DNA of 64,000 bases from Conyzicola lurida (GTDB lineage: Bacteria; Actinomycetota; Actinomycetes; Actinomycetales; Microbacteriaceae): positions 1,364,001 to 1,428,000 of the forward strand of contig NZ_JACHMJ010000001.1 of the NCBI RefSeq assembly GCF_014204935.1. Reading direction: 5' to 3'. Below, in pieces: positions 8,270 to 16,929 of the stretch. Numbering within the stretch: the first letter of the stretch is position 1; each line of letters begins with the position of its first letter. The notes below the pieces were generated by a model. It was not told where the DNA came from. It did no database searches and worked only from the letters and a program-made list of their open reading frames with translations. The translations under genes and the position numbers were made by a program.

Positions 8270-9025
8270 ATTACGACGTACCTCACGCCCGCTCCCCCGC
8301 GGGTGCTCGCCCACCGGGGTCTCGCTCTCGAGGCCCCGGAGAACACCCTGCTCGCCTTTCTCGCGGCGGTCGGACTCGGCATCGACCACGTCGAGACCGA
8401 CGTGCACGCGTCGAAAGACGGCGTCGCGGTCATCAGCCACGACCCCGACCTGAGGCGCGTCGCCGGCGTCGACGGCAGGGTGGGCGACCTCTCGCTCGCG
8501 CGGCTGCAGAAGGTCGACCTGGGTAGAGACCAGACCTTCTGCACTCTCGCCGAGGCGCTCGACGCCTTCCCCGACGCCCGCTTCAACATCGATATCAAAT
8601 CCGCGGATGCCGTGGGCCCGACTGTCCGCGCCATCCGCGACCTCCGCGCGGTCGACCGGGTGCTCGTCACTTCGTTCAGCGAGAGCCGCCGCCGCGCGGC
8701 CGTGCGCGAACTGCCGGGCGTCGCGACATCCGCCTCGTCATCGGTCTTTGCCGCGGCTCTCGTCGCCGGCAAGCTGCGGGCCGCTCCCCTGCTGCGCGCC
8801 GCGCTACGCGGGGTCGACGCCGTGCAGATCCCCGAAAGCTATCGGGGCGTGTCGATCGTCACCGAACGCATGGTGGAGCTGCTGCACTCCGCTAAGGTCG
8901 AGGTGCACGTCTGGACCGTCAACGACGCTCCGGCCATGCACCGGCTCCTCGATATCGGGGTAGACGGCATCGTCACGGATCGCGCCGACATCGCACTCGG
9001 CGTCCTGACCACCCGCGCGCGATAG
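8270..9025 (+). CDS. Glycerophosphodiester phosphodiesterase (start uncertain)
   Basis: A GDPD-fold (TIM barrel) hydrolase that cleaves glycerophosphodiesters to glycerol-3-phosphate and an alcohol. It has the N-terminal HRG, the metal-binding ETD in DHVETDVH, the HD of VISHDPDL, and VWTVND near the C-terminus. No signal peptide, so cytoplasmic. The start is a problem: homologous sequence seems to begin at ITTYLTPAPPRV, where the codon is ATT (8270) with GGGAG 8 bases upstream. Conventional alternatives are GTG 8195, which adds a low-complexity extension overlapping the SPFH gene, and GTG 8303, which removes the first beta strand. I list 8270. Confidence 0.85.
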   Translation: MTTYLTPAPPRVLAHRGLALEAPENTLLAFLAAVGLGIDHVETDVHASKDGVAVISHDPDLRRVAGVDGRVGDLSLARLQKVDLGRDQTFCTLAEALDAFPDARFNIDIKSADAVGPTVRAIRDLRAVDRVLVTSFSESRRRAAVRELPGVATSASSSVFAAALVAGKLRAAPLLRAALRGVDAVQIPESYRGVSIVTERMVELLHSAKVEVHVWTVNDAPAMHRLLDIGVDGIVTDRADIALGVLTTRAR

Positions 9026-9101
9026 CGCTTCACGCCTCATCCGGCGTGCGCCGATCGAAGCTGTGACTGTCCTGTGAATGGCCCCCGTTCAGGGATCTGT
9101 T

Positions 9102-9127
9102 GGAAGGTTACGTCCAGCCAGCGGGTT
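9102..9127 (+). promoter_or_regulatory. Candidate SigR/SigH-type promoter of rbpA
   Basis: GGAAG (9102-9106), exactly 18 bases, then GTT (9125-9127) matches the GGAAT-N18/19-GTT consensus of the actinobacterial thiol-oxidative-stress sigma factor at all but one base. rbpA is a known SigR target in Streptomyces. The inferred transcript would start near 9134, leaving a leader of about 65 bases before the ATG. Confidence 0.55.
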
Positions 9128-9143
9128 TATAAATTCGTATGTA

Positions 9144-9170
9144 TCGCGAGAGTGCAATTCCGTCTCGCGA
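9144..9170 (+). promoter_or_regulatory. Perfect inverted repeat in the rbpA leader
   Basis: TCGCGAGA (9144-9151) and TCTCGCGA (9163-9170) pair over 8 bp with an 11-base loop, in the untranslated leader. A TTTTT run follows at 9176-9180, just before the AAAGGAGG ribosome binding site. It could stabilise the mRNA, attenuate transcription or bind a dimeric protein as DNA. Function is not established. Confidence 0.5.
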
Positions 9171-9198
9171 GTGAAGTTTTTCTAAAGGAGGCCACACA

Positions 9199-9564
9199 AT
9201 GGCAGACCGTAGTTTGCGCGGCATGAGGCTCGGCACCCAGAGCCTGCAGAGCGAAGTCGGCGTGGAGTTCTCTCCGCGCAAGAAGAGCGTGTACCGCACC
9301 GCCGACGGCGAGACCTTCGAAATGGTTTTCGCCGCCGACGCCGAGGTTCCCGGAGTCTGGGAGTCGGCGAAGAGCGGACTCGAGGGCGTTCTGCTCGACG
9401 ATGACGGCGTCGCCGTCGTCTCCGAGGCCGTCGAGACGAAGATCCCCCGCAGCCACTGGGACATGCTGCTCGAGCGCCGCACCCGCCCCGAGCTCGAGGA
9501 ACTGCTCCAGGAGCGCCTCGACTTCCTGCGGGCCCGTCGTGGACAGCAGAAGATCGGCGCGTAA
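9199..9564 (+). CDS. rbpA: RNA polymerase-binding protein RbpA
   Basis: A 121-residue actinobacterial RNA polymerase-binding protein that contacts sigma domain 2 and promoter DNA and stabilises open complexes of the housekeeping holoenzyme. Recognisable parts are the N-terminal MADRSLRGMRLG tail, the RNAP core-binding barrel with VFAADAEVPGVWE, and the C-terminal sigma-interaction region (KIPRSHWDMLLERR then ELEELLQERL). There is no cysteine, so the zinc-binding form described in streptomycetes is not possible here. A strong AAAGGAGG precedes the ATG. A SigR-like element and a leader hairpin lie upstream, and a strong terminator lies directly downstream. Confidence 0.97.
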   Translation: MADRSLRGMRLGTQSLQSEVGVEFSPRKKSVYRTADGETFEMVFAADAEVPGVWESAKSGLEGVLLDDDGVAVVSEAVETKIPRSHWDMLLERRTRPELEELLQERLDFLRARRGQQKIGA

Positions 9565-9578
9565 CGCGTAGCTCTCGC

Positions 9579-9612
9579 AAAAAAGGCCGACCCTCGCGGG
9601 TCGGCCTTTTTT
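9579..9612. terminator. Bidirectional Rho-independent terminator
   Basis: A perfect 9-bp stem, GGCCGACCC / GGGTCGGCC, with loop TCGC, flanked by six A and six T, serves both rbpA (plus) and the convergent mannosyltransferase gene (minus). The stop codon of the latter lies within the T-run. Confidence 0.95.
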
Positions 9613-10345
9613 ATGCCCGCGACCTGCCGAAGCGCTCCGCGAGCCCCCACTGGGTGACGCGCACCAACGCTTCGCCGACGATGCCGGCGTGCATTTTCGA
9701 GGTGCCGGTGGTGCGCTCGACGAACTCGATCGGGTGCTCGACGACGATGAGGCCGGCCTGCTCGACGCGCCACGCCATCTCGACCTGGAAGCAGTAGCCC
9801 TGCGACGAGACGGTGGTCGACGCGAGCCACTCGAGCGCAGTCATGCGGAAGACCCGGAACCCCGAGGTGATGTCGTGGATGCCGGACCGCAGCGCGATGC
9901 GCGAGTACGCGTTGCCGGCGCGCGAGATGGCCTGGCGACGACGCGGCCAGTTGCGCACGCTGCCGCCCGGGACCCAGCGCGAACCGAGCACGAGGTCGCC
10001 GCCGCCGCGGGCCAGCTGGATCATCACGGGCAACTCGGCCGGGTCGTGCGAGCCGTCCGCGTCGATCTCGACCACGAACGCGTAGCCGCGGCTCGCGGCG
10101 ATCGCGAAGCCGGCGAGGTAGGCACGGCCGAGACCGTCCTTCTCGGTGCGGTGGAGAACGGTGATCGCGGCGTCCTCGGCCGCGCGCTCGTCGGCGAGGC
10201 GCCCGGTGCCGTCGGGGCTGCCGTCGTCGACGACGAGGATGTCGGCTGACGGGACCGCCGCGCGGATGCGATCGAGTATCGGGCCGAGACTCTCGATCTC
10301 GTTGTAGGTGGGCACGACGACGAGGACGTCGGCCGCGTCATCCAC
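9611..10345 (-). CDS. Polyprenol monophosphomannose synthase (GT2)
   Basis: A 244-residue family-2 glycosyltransferase of the dolichol-phosphate mannose synthase type, which transfers mannose from GDP-mannose to polyprenyl phosphate for lipoglycan and protein mannosylation. The nucleotide-binding VVPTYNE and VVDDGSPDGTG and the metal-binding DADGSHDP (DxD-like) are present, then GSRWVPGG. No transmembrane segment, so membrane association probably depends on Lnt. Its start overlaps the 3' end of lnt by 8 bp. In mycobacteria the two activities are fused in Ppm1, with rbpA beside it; here they are separate but coupled. Equivalent to the D2 domain of Ppm1. Confidence 0.93.
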   Translation of the reverse strand: MDDAADVLVVVPTYNEIESLGPILDRIRAAVPSADILVVDDGSPDGTGRLADERAAEDAAITVLHRTEKDGLGRAYLAGFAIAASRGYAFVVEIDADGSHDPAELPVMIQLARGGGDLVLGSRWVPGGSVRNWPRRRQAISRAGNAYSRIALRSGIHDITSGFRVFRMTALEWLASTTVSSQGYCFQVEMAWRVEQAGLIVVEHPIEFVERTTGTSKMHAGIVGEALVRVTQWGLAERFGRSRA

Positions 10346-11888
10346 GGGTCTTCTCCCGGCGGTCGCGGCGCACGAGGACTCCCGCGAGCACCATGCCGAG
10401 CAGGCCGATGCCGCTCACGAGCCACTCGAACTGGCGGCCGAGCAGCACGGCGGGGGTAGTGACCGAGCTGAGCGGGACGTCCTCGATCATCGTTCCCGGG
10501 GTGAAGGTGGGCAGCTGGACCATGGTCGACCCGTCGGGCGCGATGATCGCGCTCGTGCCGACCGTCGAGATGTTCACGACGCTGCGGCCGAGCTCGATGG
10601 CGCGCGCCCGGGCGATGGCGAGCTGCTGCACGCTCTCGTCGGTGCGGCCGAAGTCGGCGTTGTTGGTCTGGGCGAAGATGATCTGCGCGCCCTGGTCGAC
10701 GGCGTCGGTCATCAGCTGGTCGTCGACGATGTCGAAGCAGATGTTGATGCCCGCGATGATGCCGTCGATGTCGAACACCGCGTCGGTGGTGCCGGGGGTG
10801 TACTCGCGGCCGATGAGGTCGATCAGGTCGGGGGCGAACGGACGCCAGAACGCGCGGTCGGGCACGTACTCGCCGAACGGCACGGGGTGCTTCTTGTCGT
10901 AGAAGTCCTGCTGGCCCTCACCCGCCTCCCAGAGCATCGAGGTGTTGTAGTAGGTCTCGACGCCGTCGACCTCGCGCGTGGTCACCGCCCAGGAGACGAA
11001 CGGGGCGTCGAGCTTCTCGCTCACGTAGTCGAAGACCTGCGCGGTGTACCTCGAGTCGAGCGGGCTCGAGTCGGAGCCGCCCTCGGGCCAGACGACCACG
11101 TCGACGTCCTCTTCGTCGAGGATCGGCAGGGTCGCGTCGACCTGCGCGGCGAGGAGGTCGCCGGCCTCGTGGGGGTCGAAGTACCCGGCAGGGCCGGAGC
11201 CCTGTACCGCGGCGACCTTCATGGTGCCGTCGATCACGGTGGGGAACGCGGGGACGAGCAGCACGAGCAGCGTGAGCCCGACGGCGACGATGCCGCGCAG
11301 AGCCCGGTCAGCGCTCCGCAGACGGAGGCACTCGACCACCACGGCCACGAGGAACACCATGATGAAACTCGTGCCGGAGACGCCCACCCAGCCGAACAGT
11401 GCGGAGAACGGGCTCTCCGACTGGGAGAGCGAGACGCGGCCCCAGGCGAACCCGCCGTAGGGCCAGACGCTCGCGATCGCCTCGCGCGCGGTCCAGAGGC
11501 CGGCGACGACCACCGGGAGGAAGAGCAGGCGTGCCCGGGTCGACCGCCAGACCCGCGGCACCCAGCGGTAGGCGAGCGTGATGGCGATCGCGCCGACGCC
11601 GAAGAACAGGGACTCGAGCGTGGAGAGCGCGATCATCGGCAGGAGGCCGAGGAACGTCGAGGCCCACTCGATGTGGATCAGGTAGAAACTGAGGCCCGCG
11701 ACGAGTCCCACGAGGAAGCCGCCCTTCGCGGTGCGGCCGATGAGGGCCGCGATCACGAGGCCGATACCGACGAAGGTGGCGGGCCAGAATCCGCGGTCCG
11801 GGAAGCCCGCGTCGAGGATGGGACCGGCCGCGAGTGCCACGAGGAGCGCCGCCCACGTGGGCAGCGCGCGGCGGGCGGGTGGATGCAC
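10338..11888 (-). CDS. lnt: Apolipoprotein N-acyltransferase
   Basis: A 516-residue polytopic enzyme that N-acylates the diacylglyceryl-cysteine of lipoproteins at the outer face of the membrane. About six hydrophobic segments occupy the first 210 residues, then a nitrilase-like domain with the triad visible as Glu in WPEGG, Lys in KKHPVPFGEYVP and Cys in GINICFDI, and a last transmembrane helix (about 480-502). The extracellular domain lies between helices as in E. coli Lnt. It probably modifies lipoproteins such as those encoded at 4415, 17989, 54069 and 59382. Coupled to the mannose synthase gene by an 8-bp overlap. Confidence 0.94.
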   Translation of the reverse strand: MHPPARRALPTWAALLVALAAGPILDAGFPDRGFWPATFVGIGLVIAALIGRTAKGGFLVGLVAGLSFYLIHIEWASTFLGLLPMIALSTLESLFFGVGAIAITLAYRWVPRVWRSTRARLLFLPVVVAGLWTAREAIASVWPYGGFAWGRVSLSQSESPFSALFGWVGVSGTSFIMVFLVAVVVECLRLRSADRALRGIVAVGLTLLVLLVPAFPTVIDGTMKVAAVQGSGPAGYFDPHEAGDLLAAQVDATLPILDEEDVDVVVWPEGGSDSSPLDSRYTAQVFDYVSEKLDAPFVSWAVTTREVDGVETYYNTSMLWEAGEGQQDFYDKKHPVPFGEYVPDRAFWRPFAPDLIDLIGREYTPGTTDAVFDIDGIIAGINICFDIVDDQLMTDAVDQGAQIIFAQTNNADFGRTDESVQQLAIARARAIELGRSVVNISTVGTSAIIAPDGSTMVQLPTFTPGTMIEDVPLSSVTTPAVLLGRQFEWLVSGIGLLGMVLAGVLVRRDRREKTRG

Positions 11889-11897
11889 GGATCGAGC

Positions 11898-14537
11898 TTA
11901 GGCGACGGAACTGTAGGCGACGATTCCACGGCGGATGGAGTCGAGCGCCTTCCGCGCGGTCGCTCCGACGGGAGAATCGGCGACCACGGAGAGCTGGTCG
12001 AGGAGGTCGATCGTCTGCTTGGTCCAGCGCACGAAGTCGCCCGCCGCGAGGTCGGTCTCTTTGAGCACGGCGTCGAGCCGCCCGCCCCTCGCCCACTGGT
12101 ACATGCCGAGGCACAGGCCGGTGGCGAGCGGGTTGGTGCCGGGCAGGCGCTTGTCGCGCTCGAGGTCGTCGAGGTTGCTCCACAGGTCGCCGGTGGCGTC
12201 GAATGCGGCGCGGAACGGCCCGTGCGGCAGGTTGCGCTCGTCGGCCTGGCCCTCGTCGCGGCGGGGCTCGTAGATGAGGGATGCCGCCATCGAGGCGAGC
12301 GCCGGGGCGTCGAGGTCGTTCCACAGTCCGAGTCGCAGAGACTCGGCCACGAGCAGGTCACGCTCGCCGTAGATGCGGCGCAGCATACGGCCGGCGGGCG
12401 CCAGCGTGACCGTGCCGTTCTCATCGGTCTCGAGGTAGCCGAGGATCGTGAGCACGTCGGTGACGCGGTCGAAGACCTTGGCGACGGCTCCCGTGCGGGT
12501 GCGGATCTCGGCGGTCAGCTGGTCGGTCTGCTTCTTCAGCTTCCAGTACCGTTCGGCCCAGCGCGCGTGGTTCTCGCGGTCGGGGCAGAGGTGGCACGGG
12601 TGCTGCTTGAGGCGCTTGCGCAGGGAGTTGAGTTGGTTCTGGCGCTTCTCGCGCTCGCCCCGGCTGGAGTACTCCGAGCGTCCGGCGCCCTTCTTCTCCA
12701 GGTCGCTGAGCTCGCGCCGGATCGACGAGTACTCGGCGAAGTCGCCGAGGTGGCAGGTCATCGACTTCTTGTAGCCGTCGAGCGACTCCTGTTGGCTGCG
12801 CACCTTCTGGGCGAGGTCGACGACGGCGCGGTCGGCCTGAAACTGCGCGAAGCTCGATTCGAGGATCTCGCGCGTGCGCTGGCGGCCGAACTGGTCGATG
12901 AGGTTGACGGCCATGTTGTACGTCGGCTTGAAGCTGGAGTTGAGCGGGTAGGTGCGCCGGGAGGCGAGGGAGGCGACGGCCTGCGGGTCGAGGCCGTCGG
13001 CCCACTGGATGACCGAGTGCCCCTCGACGTCGATGCCGCGGCGGCCGGCGCGGCCGGTGAGCTGGGTGAACTCGCCGGAGGTGATCGGTACGCGGGCTTC
13101 GCCGTTGTACTTCTCGAGCTTCTCGAGCACCACGGTGCGGGCGGGCATGTTGATGCCGAGGGCGAGGGTCTCGGTCGCGAAGACGACCTTCACGAGCTTC
13201 TTGCGGAAGAGTTCCTCCACGACCTCCTTGAAGGCGGGAAGCATGCCCGCGTGGTGCGCGGCGACGCCGCGTTCGAGGCCGTCGAGCCACTCGAAGTAGC
13301 CGAGCACGCCGAGGTCTTCGTCGAGCAGGGTGCGGCAGCGTTCCTCGACGATCGCGCGGATCTCGTCGCGCTCGTGCTTCTGGGTGAGTCGCACGCCGGC
13401 GCGCAGCACCTGCTGCACGGCGGCGTCGCAGCCGACGCGGCTGAAGACGAAGAAGATGGCGGGAAGCAGGTTGCGTCCGTCGAGCAGCTCGACCAGGGCC
13501 GCGCGGTCGGTGCGGGCACCGCCGCCTGCCCCGCCGAACCCGTTGCCCTGCGGCTTGCCGTGGGGCTTGTTCGCGCGTCCCCCGCGCTTCGTGCCCTCCC
13601 AGCCGTTCGGCTGCTGGCCGCGGCCGCCGGAACCGTACGACAGGCGCACGAGCTCGGGGTTGACGCGTGTGGTGGCGAGACCGGCAACGGGCGGCTGCCC
13701 GGAACGCTGACCGGTGCGCTGCCCGTCGCGGGCGCGGCGGTCGCGGTTCTTGCGGTCGCCGTACGACTGCACGGCGGGCTCCGACGCCACCTCGGCGGTG
13801 GTCGTCAGCACGGCGGGCATGCGGGAGCGGGCCTCGTTCGGTCCGCCGGCCGCGTCGAACAGGTCGAGCAGTTTGCCGCGCACGAGAACGTGCTGCTCGA
13901 GCGGCACCGGACGCTCCTCGGAGACGATCACCTCGGTGTCGCCGCGCACGGCCTGCAGCCAGTCGCCGAACTCCTCGGCGTTCGACACCGTGGCGCTCAA
14001 CGACACCATCCGCACCGAGCGCGGCAGGTGGATGATGACCTCTTCCCAGACGGCGCCGCGGAACTTGTCGGCGAGGAAGTGCACCTCGTCCATCACGACG
14101 TAGGAGAGGTCCTTGAGCAGGTCGGAGTCCGCGTAGAGCATGTTGCGCAGCACCTCGGTGGTCATCACGACGATGCGCGCCTGCGAGTTGACGTTGGTGT
14201 CGCCGGTGAGCAGGCCGACCGACTCGGCGCCGTACTCGGCCACGAGCTCTTGGAACTTCTGGTTGCTGAGCGCCTTCATCGGCGCGGTGTAGAAGACCTT
14301 GGCGTGGCTCTCCTGCATGGCCTTGAAGATCGCGAACTCGGCGATGATCGTTTTGCCGGCGCCGGTGGGGGCCGCGACGAGCACACTCTTGCCCTGTTCG
14401 ACGAGAGAGCAGGCCTCGCGCTGGAACGGGTCGAGGTCGATCGCCAGTTTGTCGGTGAATGCGTCGAGGATCGGCAGGTGGCGCTTCGACTTGGCGAGGG
14501 CGAACCGCTCGGCCGGGGAGAGCTGTTCAGTCGTCAT
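11898..14537 (-). CDS. helY: Ski2-like DExH RNA helicase HelY
   Basis: An 879-residue superfamily-2 helicase of the Ski2/Mtr4 class. Visible motifs are I (APTGAGKT), II (MDEVHFL), III (SLSAT) and, in RecA2, TETLALGINMPA and QLTGRAGRRGID. Between the RecA domains lies a Gly/Arg/Asn-rich insertion of about 80 residues that is basic and probably disordered. The C-terminal half holds coiled-coil and Cys-containing segments (KQHPCHLCPDR) and a DSHCT-like helical domain. The role is inferred to be RNA unwinding or decay. ATG 14537 is chosen; a TTG at 14543 would overlap the tatC stop as TTGA. Position after tatA-tatC is conserved in actinobacteria. Confidence 0.94.
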   Translation of the reverse strand: MTTEQLSPAERFALAKSKRHLPILDAFTDKLAIDLDPFQREACSLVEQGKSVLVAAPTGAGKTIIAEFAIFKAMQESHAKVFYTAPMKALSNQKFQELVAEYGAESVGLLTGDTNVNSQARIVVMTTEVLRNMLYADSDLLKDLSYVVMDEVHFLADKFRGAVWEEVIIHLPRSVRMVSLSATVSNAEEFGDWLQAVRGDTEVIVSEERPVPLEQHVLVRGKLLDLFDAAGGPNEARSRMPAVLTTTAEVASEPAVQSYGDRKNRDRRARDGQRTGQRSGQPPVAGLATTRVNPELVRLSYGSGGRGQQPNGWEGTKRGGRANKPHGKPQGNGFGGAGGGARTDRAALVELLDGRNLLPAIFFVFSRVGCDAAVQQVLRAGVRLTQKHERDEIRAIVEERCRTLLDEDLGVLGYFEWLDGLERGVAAHHAGMLPAFKEVVEELFRKKLVKVVFATETLALGINMPARTVVLEKLEKYNGEARVPITSGEFTQLTGRAGRRGIDVEGHSVIQWADGLDPQAVASLASRRTYPLNSSFKPTYNMAVNLIDQFGRQRTREILESSFAQFQADRAVVDLAQKVRSQQESLDGYKKSMTCHLGDFAEYSSIRRELSDLEKKGAGRSEYSSRGEREKRQNQLNSLRKRLKQHPCHLCPDRENHARWAERYWKLKKQTDQLTAEIRTRTGAVAKVFDRVTDVLTILGYLETDENGTVTLAPAGRMLRRIYGERDLLVAESLRLGLWNDLDAPALASMAASLIYEPRRDEGQADERNLPHGPFRAAFDATGDLWSNLDDLERDKRLPGTNPLATGLCLGMYQWARGGRLDAVLKETDLAAGDFVRWTKQTIDLLDQLSVVADSPVGATARKALDSIRRGIVAYSSVA

Positions 14538-14539
14538 GG

Positions 14540-15382
14540 TCAAACCGCCGGTTCGGGATCGGGATTGCTGGAGGGGTGCTCGTACGAGGCGATGCGTCGG
14601 GCGACGCTCCGGTCGTGCAGCCAGGCGATGCCGGCGGCGATGTAGTACAGCGCGACCATCGGCACCGCGAGCAGGAGCATCGCGAACGGGTCGGCGGCCG
14701 GGGTGGCGAGCGCCGTGAAGATCACGATGCAGAGCACGGCGATGCGCCAGCCCTTGAGGATGCCCTTGGCCGAGAGGATGCCGATGAAGTTGAACAGCAC
14801 GAGGAACACCGGCAGCACGAACGCGATGCCGACCGCGAGCACGAGTTTGATGAAGAAGTCGAGGAAGTAGCGGGCCGTGAGGAACGTGGAGAAGTCGTCG
14901 GGGGCGAAGCTGAGCAGCAGAGTCACGGTGCGCGGGAAGATCAGCGCCCCGAAGGTGGCCCCGGCGAGGAACAGCGGGATGGCGCTGCCGATGAACGACA
15001 GGGCGTACCGGCGCTCTTTGCGCAGCAGGGCCGGCACGATGAACGCCCAGATCTGGTACAGCCAGACGGGGCTGGTACCCACGATGCCGACGAGGAACGC
15101 GATCTGGAGGTTGGTGTCGAACGCCTCGGTGATGCCGGTGTAGTTGATCGTCGCGTTCTGCGAGTCCGCGATCGCGTTGATCGGCGCGCTGAGCGCCTCC
15201 CAGATGTTGGGGGCGAAGATGAAGCCGCCGATGGTGCCCGCGGCGATCGCCAGACCGCTGATTATCAGGCGTTTGCGCAGTTCGATGAGGTGCGCGCCGA
15301 GCGACATCCGCCTCTCGTCCACCTTGGGCGTGCGGCGTTTTCTGCCCGTCGGCCTATCCCCTGTCGAAGTCGACTCGGTCAC
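14540..15382 (-). CDS. tatC: Sec-independent protein translocase TatC
   Basis: A 280-residue polytopic subunit of the twin-arginine translocase, which binds Tat signal peptides and recruits TatA. The family signature MSLGAHLIELRKRL (about 26-39) precedes the first of six transmembrane segments; the YQIWAFIVPAL region and the FTALATPAADPFAM segment are also typical. Starts at GTG, 5 bp after tatA, and ends against helY, all consistent with one transcript from pafB. The charged tail PSSNPDPEP is not conserved. Confidence 0.96.
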   Translation of the reverse strand: MTESTSTGDRPTGRKRRTPKVDERRMSLGAHLIELRKRLIISGLAIAAGTIGGFIFAPNIWEALSAPINAIADSQNATINYTGITEAFDTNLQIAFLVGIVGTSPVWLYQIWAFIVPALLRKERRYALSFIGSAIPLFLAGATFGALIFPRTVTLLLSFAPDDFSTFLTARYFLDFFIKLVLAVGIAFVLPVFLVLFNFIGILSAKGILKGWRIAVLCIVIFTALATPAADPFAMLLLAVPMVALYYIAAGIAWLHDRSVARRIASYEHPSSNPDPEPAV

Positions 15383-15387
15383 GAAAC

Positions 15388-15585
15388 CTAGGGCTTTGTG
15401 GTGGTGTCGCTCGACTCGGCCGGCTTGGTCTCACCGTCGTCGTCTTTGGTCCTCATCTCGCTCTTGAAGATCCGCATCGACTGGCCCATGCTGCGCGCGA
15501 GCGCCGGCAGCTTCGGCGCGCCGAACAGCAGCACGACAATGATCAGAATGACCCACCAGTGCGCGCCAAGATTTCCCAAGCTCAT
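15388..15585 (-). CDS. tatA: Twin-arginine translocase subunit TatA
   Basis: A 65-residue single-span protein that forms the protein-conducting assembly of the Tat system. One N-terminal transmembrane helix (about 8-22) is followed by the FG-type hinge [17 protein letters not shown] and an amphipathic helix, then a charged, Thr-rich tail. Length is typical. It lies directly before tatC and after the small membrane protein gene 15590-15940, in the pafBC-tatAC-helY order. Confidence 0.95.
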   Translation of the reverse strand: MSLGNLGAHWWVILIIVVLLFGAPKLPALARSMGQSMRIFKSEMRTKDDDGETKPAESSDTTTKP

Positions 15586-15589
15586 GAGG

Positions 15590-15940
15590 TCACTCCTTTA
15601 GAAAGCTGTAGTCCGCCGGGTTGACCTCGGCGGTAGTGATCATTTTAGCCCTCTGGATGCGGGCCTGCCTGCGAACGGCCTTACGATTCGCCCGTCTCTC
15701 CATCCGCGCGCCGAACCGCTCCCGCACGACCGCGGCGTCTTCGGCGATCGCGTTCGCCGGCCGCGGGTCGTCGGACTGCGTGACGGCGTCGAGGATCGCC
15801 GCTTTGTCGGTGAGCGCCATCAGGTCGTCGAGAAGCGCGAAGAAACGCTTCACGAGCCGCCAGCCGAGCAGCGCGACGACGCCGAGCAGCAGCAGCACGA
15901 GGCCGACCCAGATCAGCAGCCACCCCCACCAGGCGATCAT
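15590..15940 (-). CDS. Small membrane protein of the pafBC-tatAC operon
   Basis: A 116-residue protein with one strong N-terminal transmembrane segment (about 2-24, WWGWLLIW followed by a Leu/Val run), a short helical middle ([18 protein letters not shown]) and a very basic helix rich in Arg ([18 protein letters not shown]), ending near ADYSFLKE. The ATG overlaps the pafC stop as ATGA (15937-15940), so a longer reading of the frame is rejected. No function is recognised. The topology (anchor plus basic cytoplasmic tail) and position before tatA are seen in other actinobacteria and suggest an envelope role. Confidence 0.85.
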   Translation of the reverse strand: MIAWWGWLLIWVGLVLLLLGVVALLGWRLVKRFFALLDDLMALTDKAAILDAVTQSDDPRPANAIAEDAAVVRERFGARMERRANRKAVRRQARIQRAKMITTAEVNPADYSFLKE

Positions 15941-16929
15941 CGCGGTGCCTCGTCGTAGCGCGCGGCGCCCGCGGCCGCCCACTCGGCGACGACGCGGCGG
16001 GCCTCCGCCGGTTCGACGACGGTCGCGACGCCGGGCATGCTCGCCATCAGCCGTTTGAGGCCGTGGTAGTGCGAGACCCGCACGGTGGTGCGCACGCGTC
16101 CCTCGAGCTGCTCGCGGGCAGCGCCATCCGGAATGTAGTCGGCGAGGAGCGCGGCGGCCGAGTTCAGCACGTCCACGGTGACGACGAGGTCGTCGGCCGA
16201 GCTCTCGAACAGGGTGTCGGGCAGCGCGACGTCGGACGCGCGGTGGCTGATCGGCTCGGTCGACACGCTCGGGTGCGAGATGCGGTCGAGGCGGAAGGTG
16301 CGCACGGCGCTGCGCAGGTGGTCCCAGCCGCGGAGGTACCAGTCGGCGTCCATGGACTCGACGCGCAGGGGGTCGACCCGGCGGCGTTCGCGTTCGCCGC
16401 GGGCACCGAGGTAGTCGAACTCGAGCTGCACTCCGGCCGCCACGGACTGACGGATGAGTGCGAGCGTCTCGTCGGACTCGGTGCGCTCGACCGCGAGCGG
16501 GCTCGGGCTCGCAGAGGCGCCGCGGGAGAGCTTGGTCATCAGCGAGGCCACGGCGTCGCGGTCGGCGTTCTCGGGCAGCGACGACAGGTACTGCAGGCCG
16601 GCTATGAGCGCGGACGCCTCGCGGGCCGAGAAGCGGGGCGAGTCGTCGATCGCGACCTGGTTGGTGAGCACGATCTGGTCGTTCTCTTCGAAGTCGTCCC
16701 AGGCGATGTCGAAGAGGTCCTCGTACTGGTAGGTGTTCGTCTCCCCCGGCACGCCGGAGACGGCGATGAGCCGCACGGCCTCGCGGATCTGCTCGGGGTC
16801 GACCCGGAAGTGGTCGGCGACCTCGGTGACGCTCACGCGCTCGCGCTCGATCAGGAACGGGACGAGCGAGAGCAGGAAGGTGAGCTTCTCCTGCGCCTGC
16901 ATCGGCTTCGCCTTCTTCACCCTAGCCAT
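15937..16929 (-). CDS. pafC: WYL-domain transcriptional regulator PafC
   Basis: A 330-residue HTH-WYL regulator. The N-terminal winged helix (about 12-60, VSVTEVADHFRVDPEQIREAV) is followed by a WYL sensor domain with the WYLRGWDH segment and FRLDRI, and a WCX C-terminal extension. With PafB it forms the heterodimer that in mycobacteria activates LexA-independent DNA-damage genes. The start overlaps pafB by 8 bp, which enforces coupled translation and equimolar partners. Confidence 0.94.
   Translation of the reverse strand: MARVKKAKPMQAQEKLTFLLSLVPFLIERERVSVTEVADHFRVDPEQIREAVRLIAVSGVPGETNTYQYEDLFDIAWDDFEENDQIVLTNQVAIDDSPRFSAREASALIAGLQYLSSLPENADRDAVASLMTKLSRGASASPSPLAVERTESDETLALIRQSVAAGVQLEFDYLGARGERERRRVDPLRVESMDADWYLRGWDHLRSAVRTFRLDRISHPSVSTEPISHRASDVALPDTLFESSADDLVVTVDVLNSAAALLADYIPDGAAREQLEGRVRTTVRVSHYHGLKRLMASMPGVATVVEPAEARRVVAEWAAAGAARYDEAPR

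Noticed and set aside
10308-14645. 1445-codon open frame on the plus strand opposite lnt and helY
   Set aside because: It is a shadow frame of high-GC genes: Gly/Glu/Val/Arg-rich, without domains, and both genes on the other strand are fully supported by conserved motifs.
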